NCBI GenBank assembly: GCA_900556295.1
Contig: USOK01000049.1
Span: 1-9,234, forward strand
Direction of reading: 5' to 3'
Source of the DNA: an uncultured bacterium
GTDB taxonomy: Bacteria; Cyanobacteriota; Vampirovibrionia; Gastranaerophilales; Gastranaerophilaceae
Length of the DNA stretch: 9,234 bases
Under the pieces are notes generated by a model that saw nothing but the letters and a program-made list of their open reading frames with translations, had not been told where the DNA came from and did no database searches. Position 1 is the first letter of the stretch. Every line of letters starts with the position of its first letter. The position numbers were made by a program, and so were the translations under genes. Shown in pieces: positions 1 to 6,772 of the stretch.

Positions 1-1
1 A

Positions 2-313
2 GTGTTCATGGGTGATACGGGGTCTTTGGCTATTGGCGGATTGTTAGGGACTGTTGCAGTACTTGGAAAATTTGAAATTTTGCTTGTTTTGATAGCAGGT
101 GTGTTTGTAATGGAAACATTGTCTGTAATTATTCAGGTTACAAGCTTTAAAACAACCGGGAAAAGGGTTTTTAAAATGGCTCCTATTCACCATCATTTTG
201 AGCTTTGTGATTGGAGTGAAAAGAAAGTTGTTGCAGTATTTGCTCTTGTTTCAGCAATTCTTTCTATTTTAGCAGTCATAGTATATGTTTTGTTGAATAG
301 AGGTATTTTATAA
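2..313 (+). CDS. mraY: Phospho-N-acetylmuramoyl-pentapeptide transferase, C-terminal part
   Basis: MraY transfers phospho-MurNAc-pentapeptide from UDP to undecaprenyl phosphate, making lipid I on the inner face of the cytoplasmic membrane. Only about the last 103 residues are here; the 5' part lies before the window, and the GTG at position 2 is an internal codon, not a start. The fragment opens with the family signature FMGDTGSL, whose Asp belongs to the catalytic aspartate set, and continues through hydrophobic helices to the diagnostic MAPIHHHFEL histidine motif (about residues 59-68) and a final membrane segment (about 77-98). The stop codon shares one base with the murD start (TAATG), so the two genes are co-transcribed and probably translationally coupled. 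Identification rests on two exact family motifs and the neighbours. Confidence 0.95.
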   Translation: MFMGDTGSLAIGGLLGTVAVLGKFEILLVLIAGVFVMETLSVIIQVTSFKTTGKRVFKMAPIHHHFELCDWSEKKVVAVFALVSAILSILAVIVYVLLNRGIL

Positions 314-1674
314 TGAGTTGTCCAAGTTTAAAGTTTTTTGATAAAAAAGTTTTAGTTTTAGGTTTTTCAAAAAGTGGAATTTCTGCTTCTAAGTATTTGA
401 ATAAAGCTGGGGCAGAAGTTTATATTACGGAATATAGAGCAGAAAAGCCTGAAGATGGTGAGAAGTTAGCAGAATTACAGAAACTTGGTGTAAGGGTTGA
501 ATTTGGTGGTCATAGTGAAGAATTTATAAAAGATGCTTATATCGCAGTCACAAGCCCAGGAATTCCTCCTCGTGCAGAAATTATGCAAAAATTAAAAACA
601 GCTCATATTCCAGTGATTTCGGAAGTTGAACTTGCTTTTACACAAACACAAACTCCATTTATTGCTATAACCGGAACTAATGGTAAGACCACAACTACAG
701 CTTTAACAGCGCATATTTTGTCATCTGAATACAAAGCTGAACCTTGTGGTAATTATGGAGTTCCGCCATGTGATCTGTTGGATAAAGATATTGACTTTAT
801 GGTTTGTGAGTGTAGTTCTTTCCAATTGGAATACAGCAATGCATTTCAACCTCAAATTTCTGTTTTTACTAACTTTACGCCGGATCATATTGATTGGCAT
901 CAAGGTTTGGAAAATTATTTTAAAGCAAAGGCAAAAATCTTTAAATCTCCGCAAGCTCCAGCTTTTTCTGTTTTGAACGCAAAGGATGCGAAACTGTTAG
1001 ATTTCTCTAAGGAATGTGGTGGAACGTTATTTTTATTTGATGGTGATATTGGTGAAAATTGCTCATATATTAAAAATGAGGCAATTTATTTTAAACGTGA
1101 CGGTAAAGAAGATAAAATCATAGATTTAAATGATTGTCCGCTTATTGGAAATCACAATTATCAAAATGTTATGTGTGCCGTGATTGTCGCTAAACTCGAG
1201 GGTATTAGCGATGAAGATATTCGAAAATCAATTATGTCTTTTAAAGTGCCGGAACATAGATTAGAGAAGTTTGCACAAAAAGGAAAAACGGTATTTTATA
1301 ATGACTCAAAGGCTACAAATCCGGAAGCTAGTCTTGTTGCTATTAATTCTTTTAATGACTGTGATGTTGTTTTAATAGCTGGTGGGCGTGATAAAAATAC
1401 AGACTTGACAGAGTTTTGTGAAGCAATAAAAAAACATATTAAAACCGTGATTTTGATTGGAGAAGCCGGAGATAGGTTTGATGAAAACCTAAGAAAAAAT
1501 GGTTTTGAAAATATTCTAAGAGAAGAAACGATGCAATCAGCGATTGATAAGTCGATTGAATTAAATCCGGATGTTGTATTGTTGTCACCGGCATGTGCAA
1601 GTTTTGATATGTTCAGCGGATATGAAGAAAGAGGAAAGGTTTTCAAGGAATATGTCCTATCAAAGATCAATTAG
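313..1674 (+). CDS. murD: UDP-N-acetylmuramoyl-L-alanine--D-glutamate ligase
   Basis: MurD is the cytoplasmic ATP-dependent ligase that adds D-glutamate to UDP-MurNAc-L-Ala. The 453-residue length is normal. Visible motifs, in order: an N-terminal Rossmann-like UDP-binding region (VLVLGFSKSG, about 13-22) and SPGIP (81-85); the ATP P-loop GTNGKTTTT (121-129); SSFQLE (168-173); NFTPDHIDWH (187-196), followed by the AKAKIF region that supplies the family's carbamylated lysine; HNYQNV (281-286); HRLE (315-318); NDSKATNP (330-337); and a C-terminal LSPACASFD block, which is typical of MurD rather than MurC, MurE or MurF. The ATG overlaps the mraY stop by one base and has an AGAGG ribosome site at 299-303, nine bases upstream. 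All motifs looked for are present. Confidence 0.97.
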   Translation: MSCPSLKFFDKKVLVLGFSKSGISASKYLNKAGAEVYITEYRAEKPEDGEKLAELQKLGVRVEFGGHSEEFIKDAYIAVTSPGIPPRAEIMQKLKTAHIPVISEVELAFTQTQTPFIAITGTNGKTTTTALTAHILSSEYKAEPCGNYGVPPCDLLDKDIDFMVCECSSFQLEYSNAFQPQISVFTNFTPDHIDWHQGLENYFKAKAKIFKSPQAPAFSVLNAKDAKLLDFSKECGGTLFLFDGDIGENCSYIKNEAIYFKRDGKEDKIIDLNDCPLIGNHNYQNVMCAVIVAKLEGISDEDIRKSIMSFKVPEHRLEKFAQKGKTVFYNDSKATNPEASLVAINSFNDCDVVLIAGGRDKNTDLTEFCEAIKKHIKTVILIGEAGDRFDENLRKNGFENILREETMQSAIDKSIELNPDVVLLSPACASFDMFSGYEERGKVFKEYVLSKIN

Positions 1675-2827
1675 GCGTGAACCCCACAATAATAATGAGC
1701 AACAAATTCAAAGTGTAATAATTTCATCTCCGGATTCAACACTTTTGATAGTTGTAGCATTTCTTGTTGTAATAGGTTTTTTAGCAATATTTTCTGCAAC
1801 AGCTCCGAAATGCTTGGATGAAGGAGGAAATCCTTTACAATTTGTAGTTAAACAATTTGTCGGGTTGGTAATTGGTTTTATTGCCATGAAATATTTTATG
1901 AATTACGATTATAAAAAACTAGCAAGCTGGAATGGTGTTGTTATGATATCTGTTTTGGTTGCTTTGTTTTTGGTAGATTTTACTCCTCTTGGTATGGTTG
2001 TAAATGGAGCCAAAAGATGGATAAATCTTGGGTTTTATCAGTTACAACCTTCAGAGTTTGCAAAGCCTGCTGTAGTTTTATTACTGGCAAGTGCATTTAG
2101 AAAAGATGCTAACTTATTTGATCAAGATAAGTGGTACAAAGCTTTTCTACCAATTATTGCTATGGCTGGACTAATATTTATTCAACCGAACTTGTCAATG
2201 GTTATTTTGCTTGGAATGACTACAGTTGTAATGTATATGGCTGCAGGAGGGTCAATGAAGTTATTCTTAAGCTGTATTGGTACAGGGTTTGTAACTTTAA
2301 TTATTGGTTTAACTACAATTATCAAACCTTACCAGTTACAACGTCTAAAAACTTGGCGTCATCCGGAACTTGATCCATTGGGAGCAGGTTATAATATTAT
2401 CCAGTCCTTGATTGCGTTTGCATCAGGAGGATTCAGTGGTGTAGGTTATGGTGGATCAATTCAAAAACTTTCGTATTTGCCGGAATGTCATACGGACTTT
2501 ATTTTTGCGATTATTGCAGAAGAACTCGGTTTTGTTGGCTGTGTTCTTGTGATTGGTTTGTTCTTTACGTTTTTGCAGAGAGGTTTTGTAATTGCGGCAA
2601 GATGCCCTGATATGTATGGGAAACTTCTTGCAGTAGGTATAACTTTTTCAATTGTATTTCAGGCATTTATGAATATGAGTGTTGCAAGTTCTTTCTTGCC
2701 GACAACAGGTGTTCCTCTTCCGTTCATAAGCTATGGTGGTTCTTCTCTAATCGTATCTTTGATTATGGTTGGAATACTTTTGAATATTTCTAAAAAGAGA
2801 ATTAAGAAAATAAGGAATAGATATTAA
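1652..2827 (+). CDS. ftsW: Septal peptidoglycan glycosyltransferase FtsW (SEDS family)
   Basis: FtsW polymerises lipid II into glycan strands at the division septum with its partner class B penicillin-binding protein, which is not in this window. The 391-residue form is near the usual length and has about ten membrane segments. SEDS-family motifs are clear: GAKRWINLG (119-127), QPSEFAKPA (132-140), HTDFIFAIIAEELG (280-293, with D282 at the usual catalytic aspartate position), and PLPFISYGGSS (355-365). The N terminus is polar and basic, as expected for a cytoplasmic tail. RodA or SpoVE would look similar; the place between murD and murG favours FtsW. The start is uncertain: I chose ATG 1652, which overlaps the murD end by 23 bases and has purine-rich GAGGAAAGG upstream (1631-1639). 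ATG 1622 would add ten residues. Confidence 0.92.
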   Translation: MSYQRSIRREPHNNNEQQIQSVIISSPDSTLLIVVAFLVVIGFLAIFSATAPKCLDEGGNPLQFVVKQFVGLVIGFIAMKYFMNYDYKKLASWNGVVMISVLVALFLVDFTPLGMVVNGAKRWINLGFYQLQPSEFAKPAVVLLLASAFRKDANLFDQDKWYKAFLPIIAMAGLIFIQPNLSMVILLGMTTVVMYMAAGGSMKLFLSCIGTGFVTLIIGLTTIIKPYQLQRLKTWRHPELDPLGAGYNIIQSLIAFASGGFSGVGYGGSIQKLSYLPECHTDFIFAIIAEELGFVGCVLVIGLFFTFLQRGFVIAARCPDMYGKLLAVGITFSIVFQAFMNMSVASSFLPTTGVPLPFISYGGSSLIVSLIMVGILLNISKKRIKKIRNRY

Positions 2828-3939
2828 TGGGCAGATATTTTATAACCGGAGGCGGTACAGGTGGTCATATTTACCCTGCAATTGCGGTTGCGGAAGCGTT
2901 AAGTTTGGATAACGAAGATATATTTTATATTGGAAATCCGAAAAATCTTGAGTATGATATCGTTGCTCAAAAGGGTTTTAAATTTTTAGGTGTAAATGTT
3001 CATGGAATGCCTCGCAGAGTTAGTTTAGATTTGTTAAAATGGGGGATGCAGTTAGCTTTGGCTGTATTAAAAAGCTGTTATTATATAAAAAAATATAAGC
3101 CGGATGCTGTTTTTGGGACAGGAGGTTATGTCTCTGCACCGGCATTGATTGCTTCTAAACTATTAAAGGTCCCTTATATGATGCATGATTGTGATGCTCA
3201 ACCCGGGCTTGTAACAAGAAAATTGTCAAGTGGAGCGAAATGTGTTTCTGTTGCATTTGAAAAGGCTTGCAAGTTTATAAATAATAAAAATTGCAATGTT
3301 AATGGAAATCCAATAAGATCAGCATTTAAAACTTTGACTAAAGAAAGTGCAAGAGAGATATTAGGGTTAGAAAATAAAACAACACTTCTTATAATGGGTG
3401 GGTCTCAAGGTGCAAGAACGATTAATGATGCTACAGTTGGAGCAATTAAAACATTTTCTAAAAATTTAAATTTGCAAATAATTTTTCAAACCGGTAAAAA
3501 AAATTATGATAGGGTAATTGAACAGTTGATTAGAGATTATCCTCAATACGAGAGTGATAAAAATATTATTGTAAGACCGTATTTTGAAGATATGGTTACA
3601 GCGCTAAAAGCATCTGATATAGCTATTTCACGTTCTGGGTCGTTGAGCATTTCTGAAATTTGCGCATCTGGGATTGCTCCAATATTTGTTCCTTATCCAC
3701 ATGCAGCAGCTGATCATCAGCGTAAAAACGCAAAATTTATAGTAGAAAAAAATGCCGGCTTGTATATTGAAGATAAAGAAGCAACAGAAAAAAACTTTGT
3801 AGAAGCCGTATCTTGCTTGGTTAATGATAAATCTCGTTTAGAAACTTTGCAGAAAAATTCGTTAGCTCTCGCAAAATTTGATGGCACAGAAAAAATTGTC
3901 GAACAACTGAAGGCGATAGTAAATGGAAAAAATTTATGA
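2827..3939 (+). CDS. murG: UDP-GlcNAc:lipid I N-acetylglucosaminyltransferase
   Basis: MurG adds GlcNAc to lipid I at the inner membrane face, making lipid II, the substrate of FtsW. The 370-residue length and two-domain GT-B layout fit the family. Motifs: the N-terminal glycine-rich loop GGGTGGHIYPA (8-18), GTGGYVS (97-103), GNPIR (160-164), the second-domain loop GGSQGA (191-196), SRSGSLSISEI (268-278, with the UDP-GlcNAc-binding Glu at 277), and PYPHAAADHQ (289-298). One site departs from the common form: where most MurG have HEQN followed by PG, this protein has HDCDAQPG (120-127). The ATG shares one base with the ftsW stop (TAATG), and TAAGGA at 2811-2816 is a good ribosome site ten bases upstream. 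It is the fourth gene of the wall operon. Confidence 0.96.
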   Translation: MGRYFITGGGTGGHIYPAIAVAEALSLDNEDIFYIGNPKNLEYDIVAQKGFKFLGVNVHGMPRRVSLDLLKWGMQLALAVLKSCYYIKKYKPDAVFGTGGYVSAPALIASKLLKVPYMMHDCDAQPGLVTRKLSSGAKCVSVAFEKACKFINNKNCNVNGNPIRSAFKTLTKESAREILGLENKTTLLIMGGSQGARTINDATVGAIKTFSKNLNLQIIFQTGKKNYDRVIEQLIRDYPQYESDKNIIVRPYFEDMVTALKASDIAISRSGSLSISEICASGIAPIFVPYPHAAADHQRKNAKFIVEKNAGLYIEDKEATEKNFVEAVSCLVNDKSRLETLQKNSLALAKFDGTEKIVEQLKAIVNGKNL

Positions 3940-5107
3940 TAATGCGGTCAAATTATTGACTTCGCAGGGGAAATTTTATATTAATTTAGGTTTAGAGAGA
4001 ATTTCTGCAGTTTTGCAATTGTTAGGAAATCCTCAGAATGATTTAAAATGTATTCATGTTGCAGGAACGAACGGAAAGGGCTCTGTTTGTGCAATAATTT
4101 CAACTATTTTGGCAAAAGCTGGCATGAAGGTTGGATTATATACAAGTCCGCATATTTTTAATTACACGGAACGAATTAAAATTAACGGCGTTGATATAAC
4201 AAAAGAAGATTTTGCTAATTTGGTGTTTGAGATTTGCGCAATTGCAGATAAAAATGATATTCATCTTACCGAGTTTGAAATTTTAACTGCAGTTATGTTC
4301 AAATATTTTGCAGATAATAATGTTGAAGTAGTTGTCCTAGAAACAGGTTTGGGAGGGCGTTTTGATGCTACCAATGTTATAAAAACAAACCTTTGTTCAA
4401 TAATTACTCATATTGATTTAGATCATACTGATCGATTGGGAAATACAAAATCTAAAATCGCATTTGAAAAAGCAGGAATTATTAAACCAAATTGTCCTGT
4501 GTTTACATCAGAAGGCTATGAGGAAATCAAGGATAAAGCAGATGCCGAAAATTCTCTGTTTGTAATGGTTGCACCGTTTGAAGATACTACCAATCTTGCG
4601 TTGAAAGGAACTTGTCAGCAGGAAAATTTATCACTTGCCCTTGCTTCTGTTCGCTATTTGTTTCCACAGATAAGTGAAGCGACTATTCAAGAAGCGTTGA
4701 CTGAAGTTAAGCATCCGTGTCGTTTTGAATTGTGTAGAGATGATTTGATAATTGATGCTTCTCACAATCCGAATGGTGTAATGGCGTTGCGTGAAAGCTT
4801 GGATTTTTATTATCCATATAAAAAACGTTGTTTTGTATTTGGTTGTTTGAAAAATAAAGATTATGAAAAGATGATACAAATTTTGTTTTCTCGTGGAGAT
4901 GAGATTTATTTTTATCATTTTAACAATCCAAACTCTTGTTCAATAGAAGAGTTGCAAGCTGTTTGTGAGTATCCTTCGCATAAATTTAAGTCCCTAGACG
5001 AGTTGCCTAAGGACTATATGAAAATTATTTGCGGTTCTTTTTATATGCTTAATGAGATTGTTCCTGAGTCACTTGTGCTTCAGCCATTTCTTCAAGAAGG
5101 TTTGTAA
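3923..5107 (+). CDS. folC: Folylpolyglutamate synthase / dihydrofolate synthase
   Basis: FolC is a cytoplasmic ATP-dependent ligase that joins glutamate to dihydropteroate and/or extends the glutamate tail of folates. It belongs to the Mur ligase superfamily, but the motifs are of FolC type: IHVAGTNGKGS (44-54) in place of the GT(H/N)GKTT of Mur enzymes, TSPH (74-77), LETGLGGRFDATNV (139-152), HIDLDHTDRLG (163-173), KIAFEKAGIIKP (178-189, with the candidate carbamylated lysine K183), RFE (267-269) and DASHNPNG (278-285). At 394 residues it is somewhat short for the family. ATG 3923 lies 17 bases inside the murG end, with GAAGG at 3909-3913, so it is probably coupled to the wall operon. Its last 59 bases overlap the 3' end of the opposing glycosyltransferase gene. 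I cannot tell whether it has one or both activities. Confidence 0.93.
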   Translation: MEKIYDNAVKLLTSQGKFYINLGLERISAVLQLLGNPQNDLKCIHVAGTNGKGSVCAIISTILAKAGMKVGLYTSPHIFNYTERIKINGVDITKEDFANLVFEICAIADKNDIHLTEFEILTAVMFKYFADNNVEVVVLETGLGGRFDATNVIKTNLCSIITHIDLDHTDRLGNTKSKIAFEKAGIIKPNCPVFTSEGYEEIKDKADAENSLFVMVAPFEDTTNLALKGTCQQENLSLALASVRYLFPQISEATIQEALTEVKHPCRFELCRDDLIIDASHNPNGVMALRESLDFYYPYKKRCFVFGCLKNKDYEKMIQILFSRGDEIYFYHFNNPNSCSIEELQAVCEYPSHKFKSLDELPKDYMKIICGSFYMLNEIVPESLVLQPFLQEGL

Positions 5108-6623
5108 CTTTTGCAGGTTCAAAATCAGTGCATGAATTCCAAATAAGGGTTGGTTTCTGACCTGTAATTGATGGACTTGGGTAATCGCTGTTACAAAAAC
5201 CTTTTAACATATTTGTTGAGCCATCAACATTTGAAGTGAAATATTTACAACAACTGCAAATTTTTAACACAAAACCGTAGTCATTGAGCTTTTGGCGAAT
5301 TTCTTGCAATGCATCAATCATTCTTAAGTGTCTGCCAGTTACAAATTTTTTCTTTTTGTACATAAATTTGATTTTTGCTAAACCTGATTCTGAGATGAAT
5401 TCTAATTTGCAAGGTAATTCTCTTCCGGCTGTATTCATTACAAATGCATCTATTGCTAGTTTTTCGGTGTCTTCCGGAAGTTCTTCTTTTTGAGTTATTT
5501 TAGCTCGAATACTTCTTACTGGAGGAAGGTTTTTAAGAATATGACATAACGAATATATTGGATATAGGCACAATAACACGATTTCTTTAAATCTTAATTT
5601 CGAATTGATTAGGCTGATTCCAAAACCTGCAATAAGGATTAAGAATGATAAAAGAACAATTCTGAAATCTACAAAGAAATAGTATCTGTAAGAATGTTTC
5701 ATTACTGCAGCGTAAACGAGCAATAACATCCAAATATTTGGATTAAGTAATGAAAATGTATGTTCAGCGAATACAAAATTATTTGACCAAACTTGTGTAA
5801 AGCAATTTTTGAATAAGTCTAATCTTGCGGATAATCTTGGTTTTCTAAATTCGTAGTTGGCTGTGTCAACATAAGTTTGGATATTTGGATTGTAAGTACA
5901 AGGACATTTGATTTTTGACAAAAGCATACTGTATTTTAGTTCGGCGTTAATGTCTTTGAAGTCAACAGAACCGACTTCATCAACTAAATCTTTTTTGATA
6001 ACGAAAACGCCAGAATCAGCACTAGCTGCTAATCCGAACAAAGAACGAGCTTTACGCATAAAGTTCATGTGGTATTTTTGATAAGCTGCTTTGATTTTAT
6101 CAATTGGTCCTAAATTGTCAGTAATAATAAGAGTTTCACCACTTAATACGCTGTGGTTAACAAGACCTGAATTTATAGAAGTTAAAAAGTTTGACGGGAT
6201 ACTTCTATCAGCATCAATAAATACGTAAGAATCAATAGTTTGATCTTTGCATAATCTTTCAATAAGCATTGATACGGCTTGGTCTTTCCCAACAGTACCA
6301 ACACCTGTGATGTTGATAAGGTTAACAAATCCGTCACCGACAAAAAGTTGTTCAGAACCGTCAGAACAATTGTCTAGAATTACAAAAACTCTAAAATTGT
6401 TTATTGGATAATCTTGCATTTTAAGTTCTTTTACAAGGTTTTCAAGCGTAATTCTGTTGTTCCTTGCATAAATTACAACTGCTAGGTTATCTTTTTCTTC
6501 GTACTGAGAATATCTTTTTTCAATCTTAAATGGTTTGTCGTTAAGATTTCTGATAGCTAGTGCCAAGAAATACAATGAATAAATTGCAACGTAAATATAT
6601 AAAATGTCTAAAATTAATTCCAT
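5049..6623 (-). CDS. Membrane family-2 glycosyltransferase with C-terminal cysteine-rich module
   Basis: This 524-residue protein looks like an inner-membrane, GT-A fold glycosyltransferase. Layout: one N-terminal membrane segment (about 3-23); a cytoplasmic GT2 domain (about 45-260) with LAVVIYARN (47-55), DNCSDGS (84-90), GKDQAV (112-117), the metal-binding DAD (137-139) and ADSGVFVI (202-209); then membrane segments near 294-308, 320-339 and 347-363; and a soluble tail (366-524). The usual acidic catalytic-base motif and QxxRW motif are not obvious: the matching area reads DINAEL and RKPRLSARLD. The tail holds CSCC (456-459), C477 and C498 with WNSCTDF, suggesting a metal or iron-sulfur site. 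Donor and product are unknown. ATG 6623 has AAAGGA five bases upstream (6634-6629). The 3' end overlaps folC. Confidence 0.8.
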   Translation of the reverse strand: MELILDILYIYVAIYSLYFLALAIRNLNDKPFKIEKRYSQYEEKDNLAVVIYARNNRITLENLVKELKMQDYPINNFRVFVILDNCSDGSEQLFVGDGFVNLINITGVGTVGKDQAVSMLIERLCKDQTIDSYVFIDADRSIPSNFLTSINSGLVNHSVLSGETLIITDNLGPIDKIKAAYQKYHMNFMRKARSLFGLAASADSGVFVIKKDLVDEVGSVDFKDINAELKYSMLLSKIKCPCTYNPNIQTYVDTANYEFRKPRLSARLDLFKNCFTQVWSNNFVFAEHTFSLLNPNIWMLLLVYAAVMKHSYRYYFFVDFRIVLLSFLILIAGFGISLINSKLRFKEIVLLCLYPIYSLCHILKNLPPVRSIRAKITQKEELPEDTEKLAIDAFVMNTAGRELPCKLEFISESGLAKIKFMYKKKKFVTGRHLRMIDALQEIRQKLNDYGFVLKICSCCKYFTSNVDGSTNMLKGFCNSDYPSPSITGQKPTLIWNSCTDFEPAKVTNLLEEMAEAQVTQEQSH

Positions 6624-6643
6624 AATAATCCTTTCACAATAGT

Positions 6644-6649
6644 ATTATA
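6644..6649 (-). promoter_or_regulatory. -10 box of the glycosyltransferase gene promoter
   Basis: A perfect TATAAT is present on the minus strand, about 21 bases before the glycosyltransferase ATG. It predicts transcription starting near 6637 and a short leader that still carries the AAAGGA ribosome site. No good -35 hexamer is found at 15-19 bases (the 17-base position reads TAGATT), so the promoter may depend on an activator. The inverted repeat at 6678-6707 lies directly upstream. Confidence 0.55.
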
Positions 6650-6677
6650 TTTCAAGATAGCACAAAAATCTATTGAA

Positions 6678-6707
6678 TGTAAACAATTGTATGTTGAATT
6701 GTTTACA
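6678..6707. promoter_or_regulatory. Perfect 11-8-11 inverted repeat, candidate regulator site
   Basis: TGTAAACAATT (6678-6688) and AATTGTTTACA (6697-6707) are exact reverse complements separated by eight bases. The repeat lies between the DUF561 terminator and the glycosyltransferase promoter, centred about 55 bases upstream of the predicted start of transcription. Two half-sites in this place, next to a weak -35, suggest a binding site for a dimeric activator (inference). An RNA hairpin late in DUF561 read-through is possible, but no U run directly follows the arms. Confidence 0.5.
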
Positions 6708-6721
6708 GCATTAAAACTATT

Positions 6722-6749
6722 AAAAAAGTCCTGTTGAAAACAGGACTTT
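6722..6749 (-). terminator. Rho-independent terminator of the DUF561 gene
   Basis: The arms AAAGTCCTGTT (6725-6735) and AACAGGACTTT (6739-6749) pair perfectly over 11 bases with a three-base loop. Read on the minus strand, the stem runs into six T (6727-6722). The hairpin starts 23 bases after the DUF561 stop codon. The plus-strand side has no T run, so it serves the minus-strand gene. Confidence 0.9.
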
Positions 6750-6772
6750 CGTAGTTATATTTATCTGAATTA

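Noticed and set aside
1571..1651. Upstream start of ftsW inside murD
   Set aside because: The extra residues are the out-of-frame reading of the conserved MurD C-terminal block and have no ribosome site.
1296..1670. Minus-strand open frame of 124 codons opposite murD
   Set aside because: It is the antisense of a fully conserved murD region, with no ribosome site and no recognisable motif.
3923..5107. Reading this ligase as murC, given its place after murG
   Set aside because: The P-loop is GTNGKGS and the other motifs are specific to FolC; MurC would have GTHGKTT and HxYAHHP-type motifs.
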